Shown here: piece by piece, positions 6,842 through 16,133 of the stretch
Layout of the letters: every line of letters begins with the position of its first letter
Position numbering within the stretch: position 1 is the first letter of the stretch
Source: Candidatus Azobacteroides sp.
GTDB taxonomy: Bacteria; Bacteroidota; Bacteroidia; Bacteroidales; Azobacteroidaceae
Reading direction: 5' to 3'
Length of the DNA stretch: 64,000 nt
Assembly (NCBI GenBank): GCA_009778655.1
Contig: WRFZ01000178.1
Span: 1-64,000, forward strand
The notes under the pieces: model-generated
What the model was told of the DNA's origin: nothing
What the model saw: only the letters and a program-made list of their open reading frames with translations
Databases searched by the model: none
Translations under genes and position numbers: made by a program

Positions 6842-8098
6842 TCAATCCTCTATTCCTTCGATTTCTTCATGCGCTTGATAAAGAAAATCGTTATACGGAA
6901 ACCGTTGGACATGAATTTCCCGGACTTTCCGATACAACAGCGATTTCAGTTCTTCTATGTTTTGTTTTTCTTTTGCCGATATAAAAACGCAATTTTCGTG
7001 GAGTTTGTTCATCCAAGTCTGTTTCAGTTCCTCCAGTGAAATATTTTCTTTGGTTTTCGGCGTTAAATCGTCAAATTCTTTTTCGATATAAGAAAAAGCG
7101 TCTATTTTGTTGAAAACGATAAGAAACGGTTTTTCTTCTTTATTTATATCGTTCAAAGTCTGTGTAACCACTTGAATCTGTTCCTCAAATGACGGATGAG
7201 CAATGTCAACCACATGCACCAGCAAATCCGCTTCGCGCACTTCGTCCAACGTAGATTTGAACGATTCGATTAATTCGGTGGGCAATTTACGGATAAAACC
7301 GACGGTATCGGTCAATAGAAAAGCCAGATTGTCAATCGTTACCTTACGAACGGTCGTATCCAAGGTGGCAAACAATTTATTTTCGGCGAAAATGTCCGAT
7401 TTACTCAGTAAATTCATCAGCGTTGATTTTCCGACATTGGTATATCCCACCAACGCTACGCGAACCATTTTTCCACGATTTTGTCTTTGCGTGAATTTTT
7501 GCCGGTCAATTTCTTTTAAATCGCTTTTGAGTTTTGAAATTTTATTCAAGATAATCCGGCGGTCGGTTTCCAACTGAGTTTCACCCGGGCCGCGCATCCG
7601 AAATCCGCTGCTTCCGCCTCCGCTTTGTCGCTCAAGGTGCGTCCACAGTCGTTTCAATCGAGGCAACATATAATTGTATTGCGCTAATTCGACTTGAGTT
7701 TTGGCATGAGCCGTTTGAGCGCGTGCGGCAAAAATATCGAGAATCAAAGCGGTTCGATCCATTACCCGAATTTTCAATGCCGCTTCCAGATTTCGCAATT
7801 GTTTGGGGCTTAATTCATCGTCAAAAATCGCCAAACTGATCGCATGTTCTTCGTTTTCCGTATATTCTTTGATTTCCTGTAATTTACCGGAACCGACAAA
7901 TGTAACCGAGTTAGGCATATCCAATCGTTGAGTAAAACGCTTAACCGCCCGGATACCGGCAGTGGTTGTCAGAAAATCCAATTCATTCAGATATTCTTTA
8001 ACCTTCGACTCATTTTGTTCCGGAGTAATTAAGCCAACCAATACCGCATTTTCGGTTTCCGCTTGAGTAATTATAAAATCTTTCATTTTTGGTTTCAA
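6842..8098 (-). CDS. hflX: GTPase HflX
   Basis: A ribosome-associated GTPase of 418 residues. The N-terminal HflX domain has the glycine-rich segment GGGSSGFRMRGPGETQLETD, followed by a coiled-coil linker. The G domain shows G1 GYTNVGKST (about 215-225), G3 DTVGF and G4 NKID. It acts on the 50S subunit and helps split or rescue stalled ribosomes. The start could be Met1 (8098) or Met5 (8086). A TAATTTTG box at 8119-8112 (minus strand) allows either. It is divergent from the LysC-like protease gene. Confidence 0.96.
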   Translation of the reverse strand: MKPKMKDFIITQAETENAVLVGLITPEQNESKVKEYLNELDFLTTTAGIRAVKRFTQRLDMPNSVTFVGSGKLQEIKEYTENEEHAISLAIFDDELSPKQLRNLEAALKIRVMDRTALILDIFAARAQTAHAKTQVELAQYNYMLPRLKRLWTHLERQSGGGSSGFRMRGPGETQLETDRRIILNKISKLKSDLKEIDRQKFTQRQNRGKMVRVALVGYTNVGKSTLMNLLSKSDIFAENKLFATLDTTVRKVTIDNLAFLLTDTVGFIRKLPTELIESFKSTLDEVREADLLVHVVDIAHPSFEEQIQVVTQTLNDINKEEKPFLIVFNKIDAFSYIEKEFDDLTPKTKENISLEELKQTWMNKLHENCVFISAKEKQNIEELKSLLYRKVREIHVQRFPYNDFLYQAHEEIEGIED

Positions 8099-8166
8099 AA
8101 AATAATCGTTGCAAAATTACAATTTTTCGGGATATAATCGTATCTTTGCATTTTAAAAAATTAGAA

Positions 8167-10410
8167 ATGAGATTCATTCGTTTGTTTTTTGTCCTTTCGA
8201 ATCTGTTTGCCGCTACTTTGGCTTTTTCACAGATCAGCCACGGAGGAACGCCTTATTTTTTGCAACCTTCCATTTTGAGATCCGCTTCTTCTTATTTTAT
8301 TGAAATGCCTTCTTTTAATTTGGATTCGGTATTAAGAGACGATGCGATTAATGAAGGAAATATGCGCGGGAGTTATCGGTTTGCGTATAAATTTTATACG
8401 AATATCAGTATCAATGACGGTATCCAAACGGTTTTGCCCGACGGAACGACCATCAAGCAAATCGGAATTCGTTCGCCCGGCGCTTATTCCATTAATTTAC
8501 TCTTGAATGATTTTGAAATTCCTCCCGGTGGAAAACTGTTTATATACAGCGCCGATCATTCCTACGTAGTGGGAAGTTTTGATTATCGAAATAATTCTTC
8601 CGATCAAATATTACCTATACAGCCCGTAGCCGGTGAATCAATTATCGTCGAGTATTCGGAACCAGCGGATGTTCCGTTTGCCGGTCATTTTACAATTACC
8701 GAAGTAAATCACGACTATCGCGATATTTTAAGATCCGAACCGGGTCGGGATAGAGCCGGGGATTATGATTGTATGCCGGACGTTTTTTGCGAAAATGCAG
8801 CCGAAGAATCCATTCGTTCAACCGTTTTGTTGATTATTAACGGAAGCACTTTATGTTCCGGAGTTTTACTTAACAATACCTCCGACAACGATAAACCGTA
8901 TGTGTTGACCGGCGTTCATTGCATGTGTGATCCTACGCAATATCCTAAAGATATGGATTATTATAATAGTCAAGCGGGTACGATTGTCGCTTTTTTCAAT
9001 TACAATCGTCCGGTTTGCGATGCGAATATAAAAATGAAAGGTACCGAAGAAATGAGTCTTGCCGGCGCTTCCGCTCGCGTGATTCTCGAAAGAAAAGACC
9101 TTGCTTTACTTGAATTTAAAAATTCGCCTCCCGATTATTTCAACGCTTATTATGCCGGATGGAAACGAGATTTGACCGAAACCGGCACAAAACATACCAA
9201 CCTGCATCACCCGTCGGGAGCGGTTAAAAAATACGGAATGACGGACGGAACCATTCGCGTCGTTTCTATTCCGGCCGGCGACCTTCTTGATGCGGATTCC
9301 CATTGGGCAGTTCCTTATTGGACCATCGGTTCGACTTACAGCGGTTCTTCCGGCTCTCCTTTATTTGATGAAAATCAACTCGTTATCGGGGCTTTAACGG
9401 CAGGCTATTCGCAATGTACGGGTACATCGCCGAATGGAATGACGGATTATTTTTCCGTTATCGGTAAAGGCTGGGAAACGGATACTCCGACCAATCAATT
9501 GAAAACGTATTTAGACCCCAAGAACGCCGGTGGAATGAACTATCCCGGAAGAGATCCGAACCGGCTTAATCCCGTCACTCGTCTGGCAAATGCCCGATAT
9601 ACGGCAGGCGATTCGTTGATTACAAGCGAATTGAGTTCACCCAATCAAGGTTTTGTTTTCGGAAACAGTAACTTGAAAACCGTTGAATTTGCCGAAGAAT
9701 TTAACGTAACGAATGACGTCGAAATACTGGGGACGTATTTTCTTCTGCCGGCCTTTAGCGATACAGTCGTCGTAACGGTTTCCGTTTATACCGGTACTAC
9801 TTCTCCGCAGACAAAAATTTATTCCACTGCTTTTGCTCCCAAATACATGAATTATTCGTCTTCCTCCGGATTTAATCTGCAAGATAAAACTTTAAATTCG
9901 GTTCCGACCGAAACATTCGTTGTGTTTGACAAACCGGTTTCCGCAACAAAGAAATTCTTTATTTCCTACGCGATTTCCGGTTCCGCATCGGCCAAATTCT
10001 GTGTGTATAATACGAAATTCGGTAATGCTTCGCATGCGAATACGGCATGGTTGAAAGATGCGACCAAAGGGTGGGTTACGGCTGAGGCCTATGACTACCG
10101 ACCCATGAAAACTTCGCTGGCGATTCAGCCTCTGGCTCGAAACACCAATAATACTTCGATCGAAGCGGTAACGATTCCCGAAAATACCGATTTTTATTAC
10201 GACCGTTCCGGACGAGTGTTAACGTTAAAGGAACCGTTAGACACGCCGGGACAAATCGCCGTTTATTCGGTCGGAGGTCAATTGTTGGAAAAAATACAAA
10301 TTCAACAGGGTCAAACGGCATTTGTTCTCAGCGAAAAACCGAAAGGAACGATTGGTATCGTGAAAATTACCGGCAATTATTTTTTCCGTACCGGAAAATT
10401 TATGTATTGA
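8167..10410 (+). CDS. LysC-like secreted serine endopeptidase
   Basis: A 747-residue secreted protease. I chose the ATG at 8167 because it gives a clean signal peptide (RFIRLFFVLSNLFAATLAFS) and lies 18 bp after a TATCTTTG -7 box at 8141-8148. An upstream in-frame ATG at 8089 would read through the promoter. The chymotrypsin-fold domain (about 215-460) resembles lysyl endopeptidase, with His251 in TGVHC, Asp311 in ERKDLALLEF and Ser395 in GSSGSPLF. A beta-rich region follows. The last 75 residues (VYSVGGQLLEKIQIQ... ending GKFMY) look like a type IX secretion sorting domain. It is therefore probably exported across the outer membrane and surface-attached or released, for protein degradation. 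Confidence 0.88.
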   Translation: MRFIRLFFVLSNLFAATLAFSQISHGGTPYFLQPSILRSASSYFIEMPSFNLDSVLRDDAINEGNMRGSYRFAYKFYTNISINDGIQTVLPDGTTIKQIGIRSPGAYSINLLLNDFEIPPGGKLFIYSADHSYVVGSFDYRNNSSDQILPIQPVAGESIIVEYSEPADVPFAGHFTITEVNHDYRDILRSEPGRDRAGDYDCMPDVFCENAAEESIRSTVLLIINGSTLCSGVLLNNTSDNDKPYVLTGVHCMCDPTQYPKDMDYYNSQAGTIVAFFNYNRPVCDANIKMKGTEEMSLAGASARVILERKDLALLEFKNSPPDYFNAYYAGWKRDLTETGTKHTNLHHPSGAVKKYGMTDGTIRVVSIPAGDLLDADSHWAVPYWTIGSTYSGSSGSPLFDENQLVIGALTAGYSQCTGTSPNGMTDYFSVIGKGWETDTPTNQLKTYLDPKNAGGMNYPGRDPNRLNPVTRLANARYTAGDSLITSELSSPNQGFVFGNSNLKTVEFAEEFNVTNDVEILGTYFLLPAFSDTVVVTVSVYTGTTSPQTKIYSTAFAPKYMNYSSSSGFNLQDKTLNSVPTETFVVFDKPVSATKKFFISYAISGSASAKFCVYNTKFGNASHANTAWLKDATKGWVTAEAYDYRPMKTSLAIQPLARNTNNTSIEAVTIPENTDFYYDRSGRVLTLKEPLDTPGQIAVYSVGGQLLEKIQIQQGQTAFVLSEKPKGTIGIVKITGNYFFRTGKFMY

Positions 10411-10456
10411 TTAAAAAAATAATTGCAATTTTCTTTATATTTTGCTTTATTTATTA

Positions 10457-10464
10457 TATATTTG
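10457..10464 (+). promoter_or_regulatory. -7 box before the TPR lipoprotein gene
   Basis: TATATTTG matches TAnnTTTG. The -33 position has only a weak match (CTTTA). Transcription would start near 10468 and leave a leader of about 60 nt before the ATG at 10531. Confidence 0.45.
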
Positions 10465-10530
10465 CACAAACTTTTACACAGACTTTGTAAAATAAAAAAT
10501 ATATAACTTTTTAATTCACTTTTCAATTGT

Positions 10531-12228
10531 ATGAATAAAAAAATTTCACGCCAAGCTCTCCTTTTATTAGTGACAGCCGTTATTTTTTCAGCCTGTTCAT
10601 CCGGGCTTAAGCCTTTGGCCGCTAATTACATTAAATCTGATCCGCAACCCTTGGAATTGGTAGCGGGGAAAGTTCCGGTAACAATTAATGCCGCTTTCCC
10701 GCCCAAATGGTTTGATAAAAATGCAACATTGACGGTTATTCCCGTTCTTCGTTACGAGGGCGGCGAAGCTTGGGGAACGTCTTATACTTTTCAAGGAGAA
10801 AAAGTAGCGGGTAACGGACAAGTGATTCCTCAAAAATCGGGCGCTAATGTAACAATGACTTCCAATTTCGATTATGTGCCGGCTATGCAAAGTTCGGAAC
10901 TTTATCTTACTTTTTCCGCTCAAGTGGGAAAGAAAGAAATTAAGCTTCCGGAAATTAAAGTGGGAGACGGCGTTTTAGCGACTGCGGCTTTAGTGAATGC
11001 AGCTTCGGAAATCCCGGCGATTGCTCCCGACAAATTCCAACGGATTATAAAAGAAGCTTATGATGCCGATATTATGTTTCTTATCCAACAAGCGGAACTT
11101 CGCGCCGGCGAATTGGGAAAATCGTCTGTGACGGATTGGAAAAATACGGTTACCAATGCAAGCCAAACTCCCAATCAAAACGTGAGTGTTGAAATTTCAG
11201 CATACGCTTCTCCGGACGGCGGTTTCGAATTAAACGAAAAATTAGCTGAAAAGCGAGAACAAAATACCAATACTTATCTCAAACAGGAATTGAAGAATGC
11301 AAAAGCGGATGCGCCGATTTCCGCGCGATATACCGCACAGGACTGGGAAGGATTTAAAGAATTGGTCGAAAAATCGAATATTCAAGACAAGCAGTTAATT
11401 TTAAGCGTGCTTTCGATGTATAACGATTCCGAACAAAGAGAAAAAGAAATCAAGAATATCTCTTCCGTCTTTTCTGTTTTGGCTGAAGAAATTCTTCCTC
11501 AATTAAGACGTTCCCGCTTGACCGCTAATATTGAAATCGTCGGGAAAAGCGATGAAGAAATAACGCAATTGGCCGCCTCTAATCCGAAATCGTTGACAGT
11601 AGAAGAACTGCTGTATGCCGCTTCGTTGGCCGGTAGCAATGCCGCCAAAGAAACCGTTTATCAAAAAGCGACTGAACTTTATTCCACAGATTATCGTGCT
11701 TTTAATAACTTAGGCGCTTTGGATTTTCAAGACGGAAAAATGGCTGCTGCCGAAGCAAACTTTAATAAAGCTTTATCGTTGGCATCCGATTCTCCCGAAG
11801 CAAACTTGAATTCGGGCTTGATTGCATTGACTAAAGGCGATAATGCAAAAGCGCAACAGTTTTTCGGAAAAGCTTCCGGAGTAAGCGAATTAAACAATGC
11901 TATGGGACTTCTGGCGATTGCAAACGGAAATTATACCCAAGCGGTCGCTTCGTTCGGAAATACGGCAAGCAACAATGCCGCATTGGCTCAACTTTTAACA
12001 AAAGATTACAGTAAATCGCAAGCCACTTTAAATGCCGTAAAGAATCCGAATGCCGTCACTTCGTATTTAAAAGCAATTGTTGCGGCGCGAACCAACAATG
12101 TGAATGATGTAGTCTCCAATCTGAAACAAGCGATTCAATCGGATCCTTCGCTGGCTAAAAAAGCGGCTTCCGATTTGGAATTTGTAAAATATTTCACAAA
12201 TCAAAGTTTTATCAATGCTATTCAATAA
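10531..12228 (+). CDS. TPR lipoprotein with OmpA-like region
   Basis: A 565-residue lipoprotein with lipobox Phe-Ser-Ala-Cys (Cys21). Residues about 30-150 are beta-rich. Residues 215-330 resemble an OmpA-type peptidoglycan-binding fold, with VSVEISAYASPDGGFELNEKLAEKR recalling the GYTDSxGxxxxNxxLSxxRA pattern. Residues about 360-480 hold tandem tetratricopeptide repeats (YRAFNNLGALDFQDGKMAAAEANF). The combination suggests an outer-membrane lipoprotein that contacts the cell wall and scaffolds other proteins. Function unknown. It appears monocistronic, closed by hairpins at 12273-12316 and 12357-12390. Confidence 0.82.
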   Translation: MNKKISRQALLLLVTAVIFSACSSGLKPLAANYIKSDPQPLELVAGKVPVTINAAFPPKWFDKNATLTVIPVLRYEGGEAWGTSYTFQGEKVAGNGQVIPQKSGANVTMTSNFDYVPAMQSSELYLTFSAQVGKKEIKLPEIKVGDGVLATAALVNAASEIPAIAPDKFQRIIKEAYDADIMFLIQQAELRAGELGKSSVTDWKNTVTNASQTPNQNVSVEISAYASPDGGFELNEKLAEKREQNTNTYLKQELKNAKADAPISARYTAQDWEGFKELVEKSNIQDKQLILSVLSMYNDSEQREKEIKNISSVFSVLAEEILPQLRRSRLTANIEIVGKSDEEITQLAASNPKSLTVEELLYAASLAGSNAAKETVYQKATELYSTDYRAFNNLGALDFQDGKMAAAEANFNKALSLASDSPEANLNSGLIALTKGDNAKAQQFFGKASGVSELNNAMGLLAIANGNYTQAVASFGNTASNNAALAQLLTKDYSKSQATLNAVKNPNAVTSYLKAIVAARTNNVNDVVSNLKQAIQSDPSLAKKAASDLEFVKYFTNQSFINAIQ

Positions 12229-12272
12229 AAGCAGGAGTAAGATAAGATATGTGTATCAGTTCTATTTTGTCG

Positions 12273-12316
12273 TTTTCAGTTATGCCTTATTTAAAGAAAT
12301 AAGGCATAACTGAAAA
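12273..12316. terminator. 20-bp perfect hairpin after the TPR lipoprotein gene
   Basis: TTTTCAGTTATGCCTTATTT pairs exactly with its complement at 12297-12316 across a 4-nt loop. The A/T flanks allow termination in either direction. Confidence 0.7.
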
Positions 12317-12356
12317 CCTCTATTTCAAAAGAAGAATTAGTTTGCCCTTAATAATT

Positions 12357-12390
12357 AAGGTGGATTCTTGAGATAAGAATCCACCTTTTT
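12357..12390 (+). terminator. Rho-independent terminator
   Basis: AAGGTGGATTCTT (12357-12369) pairs with AAGAATCCACCTT (12375-12387) and is followed by more T. It is a second terminator 40 bp after the first, so the TPR lipoprotein gene is closed by two hairpins in tandem. Confidence 0.75.
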
Positions 12391-12418
12391 CTTAATCGCC
12401 AAACCGATTTATATATGT

Positions 12419-12450
12419 TTTGCATAACCCGCATTTTCTTTATACCTTTG
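12419..12450 (+). promoter_or_regulatory. Promoter of the GH51 gene
   Basis: TTTG (12419-12422), a 20-bp spacer and TACCTTTG (12443-12450). The match to the Bacteroidota consensus is strong. The start near 12454 gives a leader of about 48 nt. Confidence 0.7.
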
Positions 12451-12501
12451 TCATTAAAATAACTATAACTCACGTACACTTAAAAAATTGATTCAATACG
12501 C

Positions 12502-14043
12502 ATGAAAAAAGTAATTCTTATTTTCACAATGGCGATATTCGGCGCCGGTTCGTCGGTATTTGCACAAAATAAATTGGTTATTAGCGCCGATCAAGGCAAG
12601 GAAATTATCAGTAAGCACATCTACGGACATTTTTCCGAACATCTCGGACATTGCATCTACGGCGGTTATTGGGTGGGTGAAAACTCGCCGATTCCCAACA
12701 CACGCGGTATCCGCAATGATGTTGTAAAAGCGTTGAAAGATATTCAAATCCCCAACCTTCGCTGGCCCGGCGGTTGTTTTGCCGATGAATATCATTGGAT
12801 GGACGGCATCGGCCCTCGCGATAAGCGGCCCAAAATGGTAAATACGAATTGGGGCGGCGTAACGGAAGACAACAGTTTCGGCACGCACGAATTTCTTGAT
12901 TTGTGCGAGCAATTGGGTTGTGAACCTTACATCACCGGCAATCTCGGCAGCGGAAGTGTCGAAGAAATGTCGAAATGGATTGAATATATCACTTTCGACG
13001 GCGAAAGCCCGATGGCTAACCTGCGCCGGCAAAACGGTCGCGAACAACCGTGGAAAGTTCGGTTTTGGGGCGTCGGTAACGAAAGTTGGGGTTGCGGCGG
13101 TAATATGACTCCCGATTTTTATGCCGACCAATATCGTCGTTATGCTACGTATTGTCGCGATTACGGTGATAATCGCCTCTATAAAATTGCTTGCGGAGCC
13201 GGCGGAGATGATTACAATTGGACGGAAGTTTTGATGAAAAACATTAATCAACAAATGCAGGGCCTTTCCCTGCATCATTATACTATTCCCACCGGCGATT
13301 GGAGTAAAAAAGGTTCGGCAACCCGATTCGACGAAGCCGAATATTTTAATACCCTATCCAATACGCTTTTTATGAAAGAATTGATTAATAAACATGCTGC
13401 CATTATGGATCAATACGACCCGCAAAAGCAAATCGGATTGATGGTTGACGAATGGGGTATCTGGACGGATGTCGAACCGGGTACCAATCCCGGATTCCTC
13501 TACCAGCAAAATTCGCTACGCGATGCGATTTTAGCCGCCATCAATCTGAATATTTTCAACAACCGGTGCGACCGAGTGAAAATGGCAAATATCGCACAAA
13601 CCGTCAACGTATTGCAAGCGGTTATCTTGACCGATGGGGAAAAAATGTTGCTCACTCCGACGTATTGGGTATATTACTTGTACAAAGTACATCAAGATGC
13701 CACCTTGCTGCCCGTATCCGTTACTTCCGACGCTTACGAGATGAACGGGAAAAAGATAGATGCAATCAACGTTTCGGCGTCCAAAGACGCTTCGGGAAAA
13801 ATCCATATTACTTTGGTGAATATTGATCCTAATAAAGCTCAAACGATTGATACCGAATTGCAAGGTTTTACGGCGAAAAAAGTTACCGGAAAAATTCTGA
13901 CTTCCGCTAAAATCAATGATTGTAACACTTTCGACAAGCCGAATACCGTAAACGTAAAAGATTTCAACGGCGCCGAATTATCCGACGGAAAACTGAATAT
14001 TACCTTACCTTCCCAATCGGTAGTCATGCTTGAAATCGAATAA
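12502..14043 (+). CDS. GH51 alpha-L-arabinofuranosidase
   Basis: A 513-residue exported enzyme with a signal peptide (cleavage near SSVFAQ). It is predicted to remove terminal alpha-L-arabinofuranosyl groups from plant polysaccharides such as arabinan, arabinoxylan or arabinosylated xyloglucan. The (beta/alpha)8 barrel carries the GH51 acid/base Glu194 in [11 protein letters not shown] and the nucleophile Glu317 in MVDEWGIW. The substrate-pocket motif [15 protein letters not shown] is present, and a beta-sandwich follows from about residue 390. Length is normal. It has its own promoter and lies 5 kb from the nearest part of the polysaccharide utilisation locus, so it is a genomic outlier rather than an operon member. 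It may still act on the same plant glycan. Confidence 0.95.
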   Translation: MKKVILIFTMAIFGAGSSVFAQNKLVISADQGKEIISKHIYGHFSEHLGHCIYGGYWVGENSPIPNTRGIRNDVVKALKDIQIPNLRWPGGCFADEYHWMDGIGPRDKRPKMVNTNWGGVTEDNSFGTHEFLDLCEQLGCEPYITGNLGSGSVEEMSKWIEYITFDGESPMANLRRQNGREQPWKVRFWGVGNESWGCGGNMTPDFYADQYRRYATYCRDYGDNRLYKIACGAGGDDYNWTEVLMKNINQQMQGLSLHHYTIPTGDWSKKGSATRFDEAEYFNTLSNTLFMKELINKHAAIMDQYDPQKQIGLMVDEWGIWTDVEPGTNPGFLYQQNSLRDAILAAINLNIFNNRCDRVKMANIAQTVNVLQAVILTDGEKMLLTPTYWVYYLYKVHQDATLLPVSVTSDAYEMNGKKIDAINVSASKDASGKIHITLVNIDPNKAQTIDTELQGFTAKKVTGKILTSAKINDCNTFDKPNTVNVKDFNGAELSDGKLNITLPSQSVVMLEIE

Positions 14044-14131
14044 TATTCTGCCAACCGAATCAATAGAATAGCAATTTTCCCTTTGTATGCGGGAGAGGCC
14101 GGGGAATATTGGAAATTTAGATTTTTTTATA

Positions 14132-14139
14132 TAATTTTG
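14132..14139 (+). promoter_or_regulatory. -7 box before a small ORF
   Basis: TAATTTTG matches TAnnTTTG, with a weak TTGG at the -33 position. It lies 26 bp before the ATG of a 52-residue ORF. Confidence 0.4.
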
Positions 14140-14164
14140 CAAACTTTATATAAAAACAGTCAAA

Positions 14165-14323
14165 ATGAAAGAGAAAATCGCATTGTTGTTCTTACTTGTT
14201 CTTCCGATTTTTGGTCATTTAAAGGTATTTCATTTGTTTTCGGATGTTTTGATTCATCCCGTGAATATGAAATTTACGCAAGTTGGAGGAACTGAAGTGC
14301 GGTTTCGGACGACTTGTCAATAA
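14165..14323 (+). CDS. Small hypothetical protein (52 aa)
   Basis: ATG at 14165 and TAA at 14321-14323. The N-terminus (MKEKIALLFLLVLPIFG) looks like a signal or anchor segment and is followed by a short polar tail ending RTTCQ. It lies between the GH51 gene and the next secreted protein, 42 bp before that gene's ATG, with a TAATTTTG box upstream. It may be a genuine small exported peptide or the stub of a decayed gene. No family recognised. Confidence 0.4.
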   Translation: MKEKIALLFLLVLPIFGHLKVFHLFSDVLIHPVNMKFTQVGGTEVRFRTTCQ

Positions 14324-14365
14324 TATATTTGCTAATTTATTACTAATTTATTTAAATTTTATAAG

Positions 14366-16057
14366 ATGAGAAAACTGTTACTTGTTTTGTTAATGTGCAT
14401 TGCCGGTATTTCCGTATCTATGGCGCAATCCATTCGAACGGGAACTGCCGGGAACAAAAAAGCCGCTTCCGTTCAACCGGCGAGGCATCTGTCGTTGGCG
14501 ACCCGGTCAATGAAAAGGGCTGAAATACAAACAGCCGTTCTTTCTCCGCTTGCATTGCATCGAGATGTAAAAATCGTTTCCGCCGTTTCGCGCGGAGATA
14601 AATCGAATAGCCTTGTCGTTCAAGAACCCGGTCCTACCGCATTATACATGCGGCCTCAAGGATATTTCAAAGTAGGCATGACTCCGGAATGGAAGGTTTA
14701 TGAAGCTGATTTGATGTTGGGGCCTGCTTATGAACCGGCGGTTTGGCGAAATCTTTCATCGGAATCGGATGCTTATCGTTGGCAATATGAAAGTCCGGAC
14801 GGTTCGGGTACCGTGTTAACAAGTACGGAAAAAAATCTCAATGTTCTTTATCCGTATGAATGGTTTGAAATCCCGACATTAACAGCTACGGAAGATGGAA
14901 ATTCTTCCGATTATCGCTGGGGAACTTATGCATACAGATATATAATGGCCGGAGGAAATGCGAATATTAATGGGGACGGAGCAATGGTCGGCGTCGGTAA
15001 CTATGACCTTTCTTATGATTTTATTACCTATGCTACCGATTTTGGATATGCTTTTGGTACAACCTATAATAATTCTATAGAAGGGGTGGCGAATTATTTT
15101 GAAAAACCGGTTCATAAATATATTCTAAGCGGTTTATGGGCTGCTGTCTATCCGTTTACTTGTCCGGCCAATACTGAATTTACAATGATTATCCATAGAG
15201 TAGATGATGCCGGTAATTTGACGGATACGATTGCTACCTCTACTTGTCTCGCTGCTGATGTAGCAGATAATATAATGTCTTTTAACGGATTTATAGCAAT
15301 TGATCCGGAAACCGGATTGAAAGTCGGATATGATTATTTGGAAATCGAAGATGCTATTTTGGTTGAAATTAAAGGATTTAATAATATACCCGGAGCGGAA
15401 ATCAATTTCTTAGCTCAAGAATTTGATGCGGATCCTACCGGTGAAAATAATGCTTGCGTCTTATTTGCAGATGGAGAAATAGGTTATTATGACGGATCTA
15501 CTTCACTTATATTTAATTTAAATGTTACTTATTCTTTCTTATTCGCTGATTCCGAAACATTTGACGCTCCCGAAGGAGGCGGCGAAAAAACGTTTAATGT
15601 AACCTCTCTCTTTTCACCGGAGACTTGGTGGCTGGGAGAAGCCCTTCCGGAATGGCTTTCATTTGATCTTGTGTTTAATAGTAATACTTGGGAGATTCGA
15701 TATACTTTAACGGCAGATCCTTTACCGGCAAATATAAGCTATCGTGAAACCGACGTTAAAATTCTGACTTTGGGAGCCGATATGTCTATTCATGTACAAC
15801 AGGGAAAAAATACCGGTCTTTCTGCGGTTGCCGCAACGGATACGAAAGTAGTGAAGAATAACGCCGATTTTGAACTTACTTATGCTTCGGGTTATTCCGA
15901 GGTTTCGGTTTATAACGTTACCGGACAAAAAGTAGCCGGTTATCATTTACCGGCCGGCGGAACATTCACTGTTCCGGATGAGAACTATTCCAAAGGCGTT
16001 TATCTTTTCAATTTCACCGGAGCCAAAGGCGTTTCTACGGTTAAAGTGATGAAATAA
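14366..16057 (+). CDS. Secreted protein with type IX sorting domain
   Basis: A 563-residue protein with a signal peptide (cleavage near VSMAQS). The central region is beta-rich and acidic, with many aromatic residues (GYFKVGMTPEWKVYEADL). I recognise no catalytic motif. The last 75 residues form a Por-secretion-type C-terminal domain (EVSVYNVTGQKVAGY, then SKGVYLFNFTGAKG and a Lys-containing end). In species with type IX secretion such domains direct export across the outer membrane. Its function beyond that is unknown. A strong terminator follows at 16074-16120. Confidence 0.8.
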   Translation: MRKLLLVLLMCIAGISVSMAQSIRTGTAGNKKAASVQPARHLSLATRSMKRAEIQTAVLSPLALHRDVKIVSAVSRGDKSNSLVVQEPGPTALYMRPQGYFKVGMTPEWKVYEADLMLGPAYEPAVWRNLSSESDAYRWQYESPDGSGTVLTSTEKNLNVLYPYEWFEIPTLTATEDGNSSDYRWGTYAYRYIMAGGNANINGDGAMVGVGNYDLSYDFITYATDFGYAFGTTYNNSIEGVANYFEKPVHKYILSGLWAAVYPFTCPANTEFTMIIHRVDDAGNLTDTIATSTCLAADVADNIMSFNGFIAIDPETGLKVGYDYLEIEDAILVEIKGFNNIPGAEINFLAQEFDADPTGENNACVLFADGEIGYYDGSTSLIFNLNVTYSFLFADSETFDAPEGGGEKTFNVTSLFSPETWWLGEALPEWLSFDLVFNSNTWEIRYTLTADPLPANISYRETDVKILTLGADMSIHVQQGKNTGLSAVAATDTKVVKNNADFELTYASGYSEVSVYNVTGQKVAGYHLPAGGTFTVPDENYSKGVYLFNFTGAKGVSTVKVMK

Positions 16058-16073
16058 TGATTTAAAAGTACGC

Positions 16074-16120
16074 AAAAAAAGCCTGTCATTGCAGTTAAAC
16101 TCGCAATGACAGGCTTTTTT
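16074..16120. terminator. Bidirectional terminator between convergent genes
   Basis: A-run, then GCCTGTCATTGC (16081-16092), a 10-nt loop, GCAATGACAGGC (16103-16114), then a T-run. The 12-bp stem is perfect. It serves the sorting-domain gene on the plus strand and the metallopeptidase gene on the minus strand. Confidence 0.9.
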
Positions 16121-16133
16121 ACGCTGAAAAGAA

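Noticed and set aside
8089-8166. Upstream start for the LysC-like protease
   Set aside because: It would place 26 polar residues before the signal peptide and start upstream of the -7 box.
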